A stretch of 64,000 bases of DNA from Amycolatopsis sp. WAC 01376 (GTDB lineage: Bacteria > Actinomycetota > Actinomycetes > Mycobacteriales > Pseudonocardiaceae): contig NZ_QHKL01000002.1 of assembly GCF_003947415.1 (NCBI RefSeq), positions 868,001-932,000 on the forward strand. The letters are read 5' to 3'. Positions 36,853 through 45,876 of the stretch are shown here, piece after piece. A program made the translations under genes and the position numbers. Below the pieces are notes generated by a model, which was not told the DNA's origin, made no database searches, and saw only the letters and a list, made by a program, of their open reading frames with translations. Numbering within the stretch: the stretch's first letter is position 1; each line of letters opens with the position of its first letter.

Positions 36853-37457
36853 GTGCTGGTTCGCTTCGTCTATCTCGCCGTTGTCCACGTGTTCGCTGTG
36901 TTGCGGCTACTGTCGATGACCGACCGCGAGAGGGACGTCGAGATCCTTGCCCCTGCGCCACCAACTGACCATCTTGCAACGACAACTCGGTGACCAGCGC
37001 TCGCAACTTCGGCCTGAGGACAGGATGTTCCTTTCAGCGTTGCTGGTGCCGCTGGCGCGCGGGGTGTTGCGTCGGCTTCGGCTTGTGGTCAGCCCGGACA
37101 CGGTGCTGCGGTGGCATCGCGATCTGGTGAAACACCGTCATGCCCGCCTGAGCGTGAATCGTGGGCCTGGGCGTCCGCGTGCTGCCTCGCATGAACGCGA
37201 TCATGGAACGCTGGGTGAAGACGCTGCGGGCCGAATTGCTGGACCGCATGTTGATCTGGAACGAGGCTCACCTCCGGCATGCGCTTCGCGAGTACGAGCG
37301 GCACTACAACCAGCATCGAACCCACCGGTCGCTGGCCGCCGCGGCGCCCCTGCGAGCCCGACCCCAGGCCCTTGAACCCGACCGGATCGAACGCCTCGTG
37401 ATACGCCGGCAGGACCGACTGGGCGGAGTCCTCCATGAGTACATACAGGCCGCTTGA
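36853..37457 (+). pseudogene. Broken integrase-core (DDE) transposase
   Basis: A GTG-initiated frame starts VLVRFVYLAVVHVFAVLRLL, typical of IS-family rve transposases. One extra C near 36951 shifts the frame; the sequence then continues LRHQLTILQRQLGDQRSQL and VSPDTVLRWHRDLVKHRHAR. About 150 codons with the first two catalytic Asp residues are deleted near 37160. The C-terminal part resumes in a third frame: RMNAIMERWVKTLRAELLDR to GGVLHEYIQAA. The element is dead. No terminal repeats were found by eye. Confidence 0.75.
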
Positions 37458-37538
37458 CCTGCACGGACGTAATTTTCGGCACCCACAGGGTGGGAGACCG
37501 GCCAGTCAGCGCCGAAGACCAACTCCTCGGAGGGCCTC

Positions 37539-37880
37539 GTCGCACTCGACGCGAACACTGTCCTCGTCCTGCGTCAGCACATCGCGTGTCAGGGCGCGGA
37601 CAAGGTCCGGCTCGGTAGCGAGTGGGTCGACAGCGGTTTGCTGTTCACCCAGCCGGACGGGAGCCCTCTGCATCCGGCCGATGTCACCGAGCGGTTCTAC
37701 GAGATCGTCCGCCAAGCCGGGCTGCCGCCCATCCGCTTACACGACCTTCGGCACGGCGCCGCCACGCTCGCCCTCGCCGCCGGTGCCGATATGAAGGTCG
37801 TGCAGGCCATGCTCCGGCACTCCTCGATCACCGTGACCGCCGAGGCCACGGCCAAGCTCATCCCCAGGAACTCCACCCGA
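37539..37880 (+). pseudogene. Decayed tyrosine integrase of element A (C-terminal fragment)
   Basis: The reading frame matches the catalytic domain of the intact integrase at 49522. It retains GLPPIRLHDLRHGAATLALA (the H-x-x-R box) and MLRHSSITVTA, but the next residues are EATAK instead of the expected DTY, so the nucleophilic Tyr is absent. The N-terminal arm-binding part is missing. It ends just left of attachment repeat 2, the same place as in elements B and C. Confidence 0.8.
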
Positions 37881-37958
37881 CAGCTCGGGCTCGTCTCGGG
37901 CGCGGATCAGACCACAATGGACAGTAAGGAAGTGGAAGAAATGCATCCACATAACACA

Positions 37959-37994
37959 AAGCCCCACGTCATCGAAATCGAAAACGTGGGGCTT
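37959..37994 (+). terminator. Hairpin between integrase remnant and repeat 2
   Basis: AAGCCCCACGT (37959-37969) and ACGTGGGGCTT (37984-37994) form an 11-bp perfect stem, six bases before repeat 2. Every attachment repeat in the island has a different hairpin in this position. Confidence 0.75.
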
Positions 37995-37999
37995 GAGAG

Positions 38000-38041
38000 T
38001 GCGCCATCAGGGACTCGAACCCCGAACCCGCTGGTTAAGAG
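38000..38041. repeat. Attachment-site repeat 2 (tRNA-Lys 3' end)
   Basis: The 42 bases are identical to the tRNA-Lys tail at 50946-50987. It marks the junction of elements A and B. Confidence 0.92.
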
Positions 38042-38441
38042 TCGACACCTTGGCGTGTCGGATGGTGTCGAGTGATGCCGGACAAGACCTTTTCGTCTGG
38101 TCGGAACGGCTTTAGTAGACCTCTTGGTGTCGACAAATGTCAATGAGTATCGTCCTGTCCGTGCGCTCTCGGGCTCGCCTCGGGCTCGCAGGTGTCGGGT
38201 TCTGTCGTTGAATCCGTCGGGGTCAGGGTGCTTCGCCAGTCTGAGTCCAGCCTCTTCGTACGGTTGCGGGGAGCGGAACTCGGGCTCACCGTTGGTGTCC
38301 GTCGCGACTGGTCGACCTACCTAGAAGCCCGCGCGACCGACAGCAGCACCACTGACCCGGCCTCGGAATAAGTGCCCTCCACAAGTAACCGCAGTCGCCA
38401 ATCAGGTCTGGTCGCGCAGTTCGGGTCGTGCCCGTCAGGAC
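38042..38441. other. Left arm of element B
   Basis: This stretch repeats the arm sequences seen right of repeats 1 and 3 (GTGTCGGATGGTGTC, ACAAGACCTTTTCGTCTG), followed by less conserved DNA. No gene is supported. Confidence 0.5.
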
Positions 38442-39458
38442 TCAACGGTGCGCGTCCGCCAGATCGTCGAGTACCGACGCCGCACGTACGGCGCCGTCAC
38501 CGGGTGACCATCGGCTCCACTCGGTGCCACCGTGCATTTTCGCCCGCTCCAGCAAACGTGGCCATTGTTCCGGCTCGGGCCAGTCTGACGTGACGACAGC
38601 AATGTCGGCCTGGTGAAGCATCGCAGCGGTGGCATGCTGCTCGTCGTGCGGTCGTTCCTGGGGGATCACTACGGCGGGCCGTCGGGCTGCGGCTACCTCG
38701 GCGAGCGCGTTCTGGCCAGCGTGGGTGACGACAACGTCGGCGGCGCTCAGCCTGGACCAGACGTCGTCCACCCAGCCGTGCCAGGTCAAGTTGGGCTGAT
38801 CCGCCGCACCGGGGGCGAGGGGCCCGAGAACATCCCAATGCCATTCGGCGGTGGCCGCAGCAGCAGCACCGATGTCCTCGACGCTGATGTCCAAGCCACC
38901 TGAGCCCCACAAGGCGAGGACTCGCCGGCCAGGTTCGGGCGCGGCTGGGGGCTGGCCGTCAAATCGCGAGAGGGCACCCAAATGGACGGTCTTGTCAAGC
39001 CATCGCTGAGGCCACGTCGAAGCCGCGAAATGGGGCCATGGCGCCAGCAGTCGCTCGGCGAGATCATAAGCGAGCCGGTGCGGTCGGTCGTCGCGGTCAC
39101 CTGGCTGGGCGATGACGACGACGGGAATCCCGTGCAGGCGCGCAAAGACCGACACTTCGACTGATACGTCGACGACCATGACCCGGATCTCGCCCTTGGC
39201 GAGCTCCTTCCCGATGAGTCCCATCCGGTCACGCAGTCCTGCGTGACCGCGGGGAACCCAGTGCAGCGTTCCGCCTGCGGTGATATCGGTAGCTACGGAG
39301 TCGACGGCGTCGTCGGGAAGCTGGATCCATCGGCCGGTCCACCCGGTCGGCTCCGGCTTGGTGGAAAAGCCGATGACCGGAGTCTTTGTCTCGGCGGCGA
39401 TCGCGGCAGCTCGATGGATGTGGCCGGCGCCAAGGTGATGTGCGTAGTAGCCGATCAT
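38442..39458 (-). CDS. MurG-like glycosyltransferase
   Basis: This 338-residue protein starts MIGYYAHHLGAGHIHRAAAI, the glycine/His-rich opening of GT-B enzymes such as MurG, and has a C-terminal nucleotide-sugar domain: VLALWGSGGLDISVEDI, VWSRLSAADVVVTHAGQNAL and PAVVIPQERPHDEQHATAAM. No transmembrane segment is seen. The acceptor is unknown. It overlaps the upstream membrane protein gene by four bases, so the two form an operon. It is the only recognisable enzyme of element B. Confidence 0.75.
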   Translation of the reverse strand: MIGYYAHHLGAGHIHRAAAIAAETKTPVIGFSTKPEPTGWTGRWIQLPDDAVDSVATDITAGGTLHWVPRGHAGLRDRMGLIGKELAKGEIRVMVVDVSVEVSVFARLHGIPVVVIAQPGDRDDRPHRLAYDLAERLLAPWPHFAASTWPQRWLDKTVHLGALSRFDGQPPAAPEPGRRVLALWGSGGLDISVEDIGAAAAATAEWHWDVLGPLAPGAADQPNLTWHGWVDDVWSRLSAADVVVTHAGQNALAEVAAARRPAVVIPQERPHDEQHATAAMLHQADIAVVTSDWPEPEQWPRLLERAKMHGGTEWSRWSPGDGAVRAASVLDDLADAHR

Positions 39459-40036
39459 TCGCCGAGGACTGCGTCGCTAGTCAAGTCCTCGGCCAACAGT
39501 TTCCGCGGGGAGGATTCGCGCCACAACAGGAACAGCGCGACAGTGCCCAAGCTGATGAGAGTGGAAATCACGCCGGCGATGATCAGGAGGGCGTGTCCTC
39601 GGATCAGGGACCAGCCGACGACCAAGGCCACGAGCGAGCTACCCATGAAAACCGACCGGACACCCCAGTACCCGAGCATGCCGAACCGGAGCGGATTCCT
39701 CCGGACGAACCCTTCCCAGCCCAATGCCCCGTTCCCACGGTGTGGTTCGAAGTCTTGCGAAAGGTACAGGGCGCACCGGCTGATCGCATGCGCGTGATTG
39801 AGCCAAGTGATGCCAAGGATGAGTGCCGGCACAGGGTAGACGAAAGCCAAGCCGGAACTTTGCGTCTGGACGGCCACACCGAGCACCGCGCCTACGGTCA
39901 CCACGGCAAGCGAAACAAGCTGTGACTGGAGCTCGATGAGTTTGATGATTTCCGAGCGCAGGCCCACATATTCCGCCACGACCAGCGCGTCGTGACCGGG
40001 AGCGTCGGCGTCCGGATCCCTGTCGACATCTGTCAC
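39455..40036 (-). CDS. Four-helix membrane protein of element B
   Basis: The 193-residue protein has an acidic N-terminus (DVDRDPDADAPG), an amphipathic helix LRSEIIKLIELQSQL, then hydrophobic segments at about 45-62, 70-85, 120-140 and 148-168. No enzymatic motif is visible. Its ATGA overlap with the glycosyltransferase gene suggests the two work together, for example anchoring the enzyme or moving its substrate. A SLATT-like effector role is possible but not supported by a motif. Confidence 0.65.
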   Translation of the reverse strand: MTDVDRDPDADAPGHDALVVAEYVGLRSEIIKLIELQSQLVSLAVVTVGAVLGVAVQTQSSGLAFVYPVPALILGITWLNHAHAISRCALYLSQDFEPHRGNGALGWEGFVRRNPLRFGMLGYWGVRSVFMGSSLVALVVGWSLIRGHALLIIAGVISTLISLGTVALFLLWRESSPRKLLAEDLTSDAVLGE

Positions 40037-40062
40037 TCGATCACCCTAGCCCAGCTGTTCCG

Positions 40063-40500
40063 ATGCCGTGCCTGGCCGAGAACACCGGACAGCGGCGAGA
40101 CCACGTAACCGAACCGATCGGGTTCCTGTTCACCAATCGGCACCGCGGGCCACTGAGTCCTGGCTATGTGACACACACCTTCACCCGGCTGGTCGCCGAG
40201 GCGGGATTGCCGCCGATCCGGTTGCACGACCTGCGGCACGGCGCGGCCAGTCTGTCGCTGGCCGCGGGCAACGACCTCAAGGTCGTGCAGGCAATGCTCG
40301 GGCACTCCAGCATCGTGCTCACCGCCGACACTTACACCAGCGTGTTGCCCTGCTTGGCTCATAGCGCCGCAGAAGCAACGGCGGCGCTAGTGCTAGAGGC
40401 GGCTCGCAGCACTGCGACCTCATTGCGAGGCCATGGAGGCCGGAAACAATCCCGACGACGCAAAGGAAGCCGTGGTCGAGGCAAGAAGGCCAAGAAATAA
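40063..40500 (+). pseudogene. Truncated tyrosine integrase of element B (C-terminal fragment)
   Basis: The 145-residue frame matches the last third of the intact integrase: GLPPIRLHDLRHGAASLSLA, then MLGHSSIVLTADTYTSVLPC with the catalytic Tyr retained. The N-terminal part and the first catalytic Arg are gone, since the frame begins in unrelated sequence. The C-terminal tail is Lys/Arg-rich (SRRRKGSRGRGKKAKK). It ends about 110 bases before attachment repeat 3. Confidence 0.8.
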
Positions 40501-40613
40501 GGGGCGGCGCGTACGGTCTCATTCGGACCCACGCTGGTCCCATCCATGATCAAAGCCCACCGGCAAGATCCGCTTAAGCGAGAAATCCTCAGATGGGCTT
40601 CGGTTCAGAACTG

Positions 40614-40655
40614 TGCGCCATCAGGGACTCGAACCCCGAACCCGCTGGTTAAGAG
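40614..40655. repeat. Attachment-site repeat 3 (tRNA-Lys 3' end)
   Basis: The 42 bases are identical to the tRNA-Lys tail. It marks the junction of elements B and C. Confidence 0.92.
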
Positions 40656-40842
40656 GGTGTCGGATGGTGTCAAGTGATGACGGACAAGACCTTTTCGTCT
40701 GTTCGCGGCGCATCCGCGGTGTCGGGGTGTGTCGCCTGGTGTCGGTCTGTTTCAGACCTCTCGGGCGCGGCTCGGGCTCGGCCGTGCCGGACTCTGTCGC
40801 CGTGTGGCGCAGGTCAACCGAGCTGATCCTGGTTCACGGTCC

Positions 40843-42135
40843 CTACTCGTCTGCCAGGAGTGCCAGCTGCTCGAAGAGCGGAGCCAAACGGTCTGGACGC
40901 TGGTTAGCGTTCCAGTCAGCGTCCAGCGCTATCCCCATCGTTGCGAGGTGTTCCTCCACGTGAGCGATGAATTCGGCGGCGGATGGCTTGTCTCTTAGCG
41001 CTTCGTGCACGACGGTATGGGCCGCCTCGCGCCGGAGACCCGCGGACATGAGACTCACCACGGTGGTTTCCGACAGTGCTGACGGGTATGCGCCAACCAG
41101 CGTGTCTGACATCTGGGTCGTTTTGACCACAAGTTCCTTGGCCAGCGATGTCGACGACAGCAGGATGTGTTCCACTACCGCCGCCGCGTCCGGCAGGCAG
41201 ATCCTTTCCACTGAGCTGTGCGATATGTCGCGTTCATGCCACAGGGCGATGCCTTCCATGACCGGCACGACGTAGGAGCGGGCAACCCGGGCAAGACCGC
41301 AAATCTTCTCGGCTGTGATGGGGTTTCTCTTGTGTGGCATGGCTGAGGAGCCGACTTGTCCGCTCGTGAATCCTTCCGCCAGTTCGTCGACCTCAGTTCG
41401 CTGACCGTGCCTGATCTCGAGCGCGAAGGTTTCGCACACCGTTGCGAGCAGAGCGAGGGCACAGATCCACTCCGAGAGTCGGTCACGCATGACGACCTGG
41501 GTGGCGACGTCCACCGGCTCGAGGCCGAGAAGGTGGGCGGCGTGGCGTTCGACCTCCTGGGATACGTGGGTGTAGGTGCCGGTCGGGCCGGAGACCTTGG
41601 CCTTGGCGATCTCCTCTCGTGCCCTCGTCAAGCGCTTTCGTGCCCGGTCGGCCGCGAGCGCGAGATCGGCGACACGATGACCCCAAGTGTCCGGGACAGC
41701 GTGCATTCCATGCGTCCGTCCGACTCGACTGGTGTTGCGATGCTCGATGGCGTGTTTCGCCAAGGTCCGCACCAGGTCAGCGGTGCGCTCCAGCAAGATG
41801 TCGGATGCTGCGGTCAACTGGAGTGCGAGGCCGGTATCCACGATGTCTGAGCTGGTCAGGCCCCGATGGACCCAGCAAGCTGCTTCGTCGGGCATAGTCT
41901 TCGTCCAGGCATCGAGGAAGGCGACGACATCGTGCTTGGTCTGTGCCTCGGCGGCCTTGACATCGGCTGCTGCCGGAGTGGGCGCATCGCGCGCCGCACG
42001 CGCCGCGGACATTGGTGCTTCCCCGAGTGCGACGCGGGCGTCGAGCACAGCGAGCTCCACTTCTCGCCAGCCGGTGTACGAAGCTTCCGGCGCCCAGAGC
42101 GACCGCATGTGCGAACTCGTGTACCGGTCGAGCAC
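40843..42135 (-). CDS. purB: Adenylosuccinate lyase homologue
   Basis: The 430-residue protein starts MLDRYTSSHMRSLWAPEASY and has the fumarase/aspartase-superfamily signature GSSAMPHKRNPITAEKICGL, HRGLTSSDIVDTGLALQLT and GRTHGMHAVPDTWGHRVADL. PurB cleaves fumarate from adenylosuccinate and SAICAR. An additional copy in a mobile element beside a PurZ-like synthetase suggests it acts on the synthetase product, for example cleaving a (2-amino)adenylosuccinate. It is divergent from the MazG-like gene with 95 bases between the starts. It could also just be a paralogue of the housekeeping enzyme. Confidence 0.9.
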   Translation of the reverse strand: MLDRYTSSHMRSLWAPEASYTGWREVELAVLDARVALGEAPMSAARAARDAPTPAAADVKAAEAQTKHDVVAFLDAWTKTMPDEAACWVHRGLTSSDIVDTGLALQLTAASDILLERTADLVRTLAKHAIEHRNTSRVGRTHGMHAVPDTWGHRVADLALAADRARKRLTRAREEIAKAKVSGPTGTYTHVSQEVERHAAHLLGLEPVDVATQVVMRDRLSEWICALALLATVCETFALEIRHGQRTEVDELAEGFTSGQVGSSAMPHKRNPITAEKICGLARVARSYVVPVMEGIALWHERDISHSSVERICLPDAAAVVEHILLSSTSLAKELVVKTTQMSDTLVGAYPSALSETTVVSLMSAGLRREAAHTVVHEALRDKPSAAEFIAHVEEHLATMGIALDADWNANQRPDRLAPLFEQLALLADE

Positions 42136-42230
42136 CCTGACCTCCTGCCGGGAACACTGAAAATTCTGCCTGAAATCCTGCGGCGTGGCCGATCGAGGGG
42201 CCGGTTCACAGGTGTGGCAAGGTGTCCCGC

Positions 42231-42701
42231 ATGATTCGGCCGAACGAGGGAACGCCCCCCGAAGCTCAGCATAGTTTCGCCTCGCGAGCTGTCGCAGAGT
42301 TCCACAGCGTGTTCCGGCTTCCGATGACCGCGAAGCCGACTGTGGAGGTAGGGGACGAGCTGGCCAAACTCAGGGTGGACTTGCTCGTCGAAGAGGTAGG
42401 TGAGTTCGCCGACGCCACCAAACGCGAGGACCTGTTCGCTCTCGCGGACGCGCTCGGAGACATCGTCTACGTCGCGTACGGCGCGGCATTGACCTACGGA
42501 ATCGACTTGGACGCAGTGCTCGCCGAGATTCACCGGTCCAACATGAGCAAGCTGGACGAGCACGGACAGCCGATCTTCCGGTCGGACGGCAAGGTTCTGA
42601 AGTCATCGTCGTACAGTCCGCCAGACATGGCTGGCGTTCTCTCTCGTCAAGGCGCTCTTCCTGTCGCGTTGCCGTCGACGGACAAGCCGAGCTTGAAGTG
42701 A
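42231..42701 (+). CDS. MazG-like nucleotide pyrophosphohydrolase
   Basis: The 156-residue protein has all-alpha NTP-pyrophosphatase features: VDLLVEEVGEFADA (E-E-x-x-E-x-x-D) near residue 45 and ADALGDIVYVAYGAALTYG (D-x-x-x-D type) near 75. Then NMSKLDEHGQPIFRSDGKVL, followed by a KSSSYSPPD block typical of phage-type MazG proteins. Such enzymes release PPi from (d)NTPs. In phage 2-aminoadenine pathways a MazG-type enzyme (MazZ) makes dGMP for PurZ. Start is ATG 42231, with GTG 42222 as alternative. It heads an operon with the three genes downstream. Confidence 0.85.
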   Translation: MIRPNEGTPPEAQHSFASRAVAEFHSVFRLPMTAKPTVEVGDELAKLRVDLLVEEVGEFADATKREDLFALADALGDIVYVAYGAALTYGIDLDAVLAEIHRSNMSKLDEHGQPIFRSDGKVLKSSSYSPPDMAGVLSRQGALPVALPSTDKPSLK

Positions 42702-42773
42702 AATCACCCGATGTGGTGGTTCTTCGTCCTCTGAATGACTGGTCGCCTGGGGCTACGTCGCTATAGTCGGTGA

Positions 42774-44192
42774 ATGCCTTCGACGGATGCAGGCACCGGG
42801 TGGACCAACCCCTCAGTGCTGCGTCTGGCGAACGGAGCGGACCCACTCGAGGTAGCGGGGCAGCTCGCGAAGCAGGTCACCGCGGCCGCAGTAACGGAAG
42901 GCCTCGACGGGCCTCCATTTGACCCCTTCGCGCTGGCGGAGCTGCTCGGACTGTCATTGCGCGCTCGGGCGGACGTCTCAGATGCCCGGATCCGCGCCGA
43001 TACCGTCGGGGTCAGGTCGACCCCGCGGAGTCCACTGCGTGAGTTCATCGGCTCATCTGCCCCGCTTGTCGTCGAGTACAACCCGACCCGACCCCGTGGC
43101 CGTCTTCGCTACAGCGTTGCCCACGAGATCGCCCACGGCTTGTTCCCCGACGTGGCTGACACGGTCAGACACCGGACGAGCACCGGTGCGCTGCCGGGCT
43201 ATGCCGTCGACGACGCTTGGCAGCTCGAGTTGCTGTGCAATTTGATCGCCGCCGAGCTGTTGATGCCGGAGGAGGCCGTGTCAGGCCTCATCGACGTAGA
43301 TCCGGACATCGATTTCATCATGGAGCAACGACGCAGGTTCGACGTGTCGACTGAGGCTCTCCTGCGAAGGCTCACGACGGTGTCGGATCGCGAGTTGGGA
43401 TTGGTAGCGGCATCTCGGATCCAGGATCGGCCGGAGTCGGAGCTGACCGTCGAGTACTTCGTACCCTCGGTTCGCTTCGCGCCGCGGATCCGGCAGCGGG
43501 TTCACGTCCCTGTCACCAGTGTGCTGAGCAACTGTCTCGCGGTCGGACAGACGAGCCGTGGTGCCGAATCGATCGACGGCCAGGCGCTGCGTGTCCAAGC
43601 AGTAGGGATACCGCCGTACCCAGGACGAGTGCTGCCACGCGTGTTGGCTCTGGTGGAACCGGAGTCGGCCGCCCAACCAGAACAGCGGTTCGAACGTCGT
43701 ACGGGCGATGTCAGCGAACTCGACAACAGTGCCGATCCTGTCCTTATAGCGCACGTTGTCACCGACTCGGCGCGAACGTGGGGGCGGCGTGGTGTCGCAG
43801 CGTCACTGACGCGGCGGTTCCCGGATGCGGCTCGGGCGTTCCGTTCATGGGCGATCGCTGACCCGGACAACTTGACCCTGGGCAATGTCCACTTTGCTGC
43901 CCTGCAGGTAGGAGAGAAGGAGATCTTCCTGGCTAGCATCGTCGCACAGCGCGGATATGGACCAGGTGTGTCAACTCGTTTGGACTACGGAGCGTTGCGG
44001 CAAGGCCTCTACGCTGTGGCTCAGTACGGTGCAAAAAGAGGGGTGGCCATCCACCTCCCACGCATCGGTGCGGGCCAGGCTGGCGGACGTTGGGACGAGA
44101 TCGGCAAAGCCATTGAGGGCACTCTGGTAAAAGCTGGTCTGCGCGTAGTCGTCTATACGATGCCATCGCAGCCCACCGAGCGTGATGTATGA
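42774..44192 (+). CDS. ImmA/IrrE metallopeptidase fused to a macro-like domain
   Basis: The 472-residue protein has an IrrE-type N-terminal domain with zinc motif YSVAHEIAHGLFPDVAD near residue 118 and LLCNLIAAELLMPEEAV near 162. A middle region follows. The C-terminal 160 residues read like a macro (ADP-ribose-binding) domain: LIAHVVTDSARTWGRRGVAA, FLASIVAQRGYGPGVSTRLD and IHLPRIGAGQAGGRWDEIGK. ImmA/IrrE proteases are stress or prophage switches; macro domains bind or reverse ADP-ribosylation. The fusion is unusual, and I know no named function for it. Confidence 0.75.
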   Translation: MPSTDAGTGWTNPSVLRLANGADPLEVAGQLAKQVTAAAVTEGLDGPPFDPFALAELLGLSLRARADVSDARIRADTVGVRSTPRSPLREFIGSSAPLVVEYNPTRPRGRLRYSVAHEIAHGLFPDVADTVRHRTSTGALPGYAVDDAWQLELLCNLIAAELLMPEEAVSGLIDVDPDIDFIMEQRRRFDVSTEALLRRLTTVSDRELGLVAASRIQDRPESELTVEYFVPSVRFAPRIRQRVHVPVTSVLSNCLAVGQTSRGAESIDGQALRVQAVGIPPYPGRVLPRVLALVEPESAAQPEQRFERRTGDVSELDNSADPVLIAHVVTDSARTWGRRGVAASLTRRFPDAARAFRSWAIADPDNLTLGNVHFAALQVGEKEIFLASIVAQRGYGPGVSTRLDYGALRQGLYAVAQYGAKRGVAIHLPRIGAGQAGGRWDEIGKAIEGTLVKAGLRVVVYTMPSQPTERDV

Positions 44193-44220
44193 CCAGCTCC
44201 GAACTACGTGGGCGCCTGCG

Positions 44221-45870
44221 ATGACTGTGCCGAGCAGACTCGTGGTCATCAGCGGTCCGGTGGGGGCCGGAAAGTCGACTCTGGCCGCACGGATCGCCCA
44301 GCTGCACGAGGCCCTGCACATCCGAACTCACGACCTCATGGAAGAACACGCGCTCGCTTACGGTGATGGCCTGGCGGCCGAACGGCGCGCATTTCAGGAG
44401 TACGGGGATCGGCTGGACCAGCAGACCCAGGGAGGCTGGGTCGCCGAAGGTGTCGCGAGGAGCCTCGACGAGGCTACCCGTTCTGTCTCGCCGTCCGAGC
44501 TCGTGATCATCGACGCGGTTCGTGAGCACAGGCAGGTTGAGCGGTTGCGCGAGGCGTTTGGTGCCCGCGTTACGCACGTTCATTTGAAGGCACCGCATGG
44601 CGTCCTGGCGAAACGATACCTCGATCGAGGGAACAGCAGTGGCATGGTCGAACTGGCTTCGTACGACGAGGTTGCCAGCAACCGGACAGAAGCTGCGGTA
44701 TCAGATCTAGAGGCTGATGCCGACTTGGTGATCGACACTGATCGGAACTCGGTACGAGACGTGGCGACTCGTGTCGCTGCCGGCCTCGGTCTCTACGCCT
44801 CGCGCGATGACCGCCTTGTAGATGTTCTGATAGGTGCTCAGTACGGCAGCGAAGGTAAGGGGAACATCGCCTTCTACCTCGCCCCAGAATACGATGTCCT
44901 GATGAGGGTCGGGGGGCCGAACGCAGGACACAAGGTCCCCCTTCCCACGCCTTACACTCACCGTCTCTTGCCATCCGGAACCCAGTCCAACATGGACGCG
45001 GCGATCGTGATCGGACCGGGCGCGACACTAGATGGCGACCTCCTGCTGAAAGAGATCGCCGAATGCTCGGTCGACGTCGACCGACTGTTCATCGATCCAC
45101 AAGCGATGATCATCGAGCAGGAGGACCTGGACACGGAACAGAGACTCGTCACCGGAATAGGGTCGACTGGAAAAGGCGGAGGTGCGGCAGCTGCTCGCCG
45201 TATCCTGGGGCGAAACGCAGACGGGGTATCGACGCCCGTCCGGCTGGCGCGCGACACACCGGAGCTCAGGCCGTACTTGAAGCCGAGTTTCGACGTCCTC
45301 GATCGAGCGTTCGCTCGTGGCCAGAGGGTGTTGCTCGAAGGAACGCAGGGGACGGCGTTGAGCATCTTCCATGGTCACTACCCGCATGTAACCAGTCGCG
45401 ACACCACGACCGCGGGAACTCTCGCGGAAGCCGGCATCGGATCCCACCGTCTCCGCCGCACCGTGATCGTCGCACGCACATACCCCATTCGAGTGAAGAA
45501 CCCCGAAGGAGCGACTTCAGGTCCGATGTCGCAGGAGATCAGCTGGCAGGACATCGCCGTGAGATCCCAAGTTCCGCTAGACGAACTTCTGCGTCAGGAG
45601 AAAGGCTCGGTGAGTCACAACCAGCGTCGTGTCGCGGAATTCGATTGGGATCTCTTGCGTCGTGCTGCCGAACTTAACGGCGCCACCGATGTCGCGCTGA
45701 CGTTCACGGACTACCTCGACGTGCGAAACCGAGAGGCAAGGCGGTATGAGCAACTGACACCGTCAACGATCGAGTTCGTGGAAGAGGTGGAGCGGGTGGC
45801 CGGTGTGCCGGCCTCGTTGCTCGGAACTCGGTTTGATGTACGGAGTGTAATCGATCGACGGCGGTGGTGA
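44221..45870 (+). CDS. P-loop nucleotide kinase fused to a PurZ-like adenylosuccinate synthetase
   Basis: This 549-residue fusion has an N-terminal kinase domain (Walker A LVVISGPVGAGKSTLAARIA near residue 7; to about 195). A synthetase follows from about 200: DVLIGAQYGSEGKGNIAFYL, GGPNAGHKVPL, GIGSTGKGGGAAAARRILG, LLEGTQGTALSIFHGHYPHV and ARTYPIRVKNPEG. In PurA the second motif reads GDEGKGK and its Asp is the catalytic base; here it is Ser, as in phage PurZ enzymes that use (d)GMP. GTG 44182/ATG 44185 is an alternative start overlapping the previous stop. The next gene is six bases downstream. Confidence 0.85.
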   Translation: MTVPSRLVVISGPVGAGKSTLAARIAQLHEALHIRTHDLMEEHALAYGDGLAAERRAFQEYGDRLDQQTQGGWVAEGVARSLDEATRSVSPSELVIIDAVREHRQVERLREAFGARVTHVHLKAPHGVLAKRYLDRGNSSGMVELASYDEVASNRTEAAVSDLEADADLVIDTDRNSVRDVATRVAAGLGLYASRDDRLVDVLIGAQYGSEGKGNIAFYLAPEYDVLMRVGGPNAGHKVPLPTPYTHRLLPSGTQSNMDAAIVIGPGATLDGDLLLKEIAECSVDVDRLFIDPQAMIIEQEDLDTEQRLVTGIGSTGKGGGAAAARRILGRNADGVSTPVRLARDTPELRPYLKPSFDVLDRAFARGQRVLLEGTQGTALSIFHGHYPHVTSRDTTTAGTLAEAGIGSHRLRRTVIVARTYPIRVKNPEGATSGPMSQEISWQDIAVRSQVPLDELLRQEKGSVSHNQRRVAEFDWDLLRRAAELNGATDVALTFTDYLDVRNREARRYEQLTPSTIEFVEEVERVAGVPASLLGTRFDVRSVIDRRRW

Positions 45871-45876
45871 CTCCAG

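Larger units (their letters stand above)
21419..38041. mobile_element. Integrative element A (tandem island, oldest unit)
   Basis: The element is bounded by 42-bp tRNA-Lys tail repeats at 21419-21460 and 38000-38041. It contains a RiPP biosynthetic cluster (22199-36606), an IS remnant, and at its right end a decayed tyrosine-integrase gene directly before the repeat. The sequence just inside the left repeat is shared with the left ends of elements B and C. No conjugation or replication genes are present, so it is either a minimal genomic island or decayed. Loss of the integrase tyrosine indicates it can no longer excise on its own. Confidence 0.8.
38000..40655. mobile_element. Integrative element B (small remnant unit)
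   Basis: The unit is bounded by attachment repeats 2 and 3 and is 2.6 kb long. It carries a glycosyltransferase-like gene, a membrane protein gene and, at the right end, a truncated integrase. The left arm (38042-38220) matches those of elements A and C. Deletion has probably removed most of the original content. Confidence 0.72.

Noticed and set aside
36853..37457. Active insertion sequence
   Set aside because: A frameshift and a large internal deletion remove catalytic Asp residues; no terminal repeats seen.
21419..40655. tRNA-Lys-like sequences at repeats 1-3 as tRNA genes
   Set aside because: Only the 3' half (42 bases) is present; the acceptor 5' strand and D arm are missing, so they cannot fold as tRNAs.
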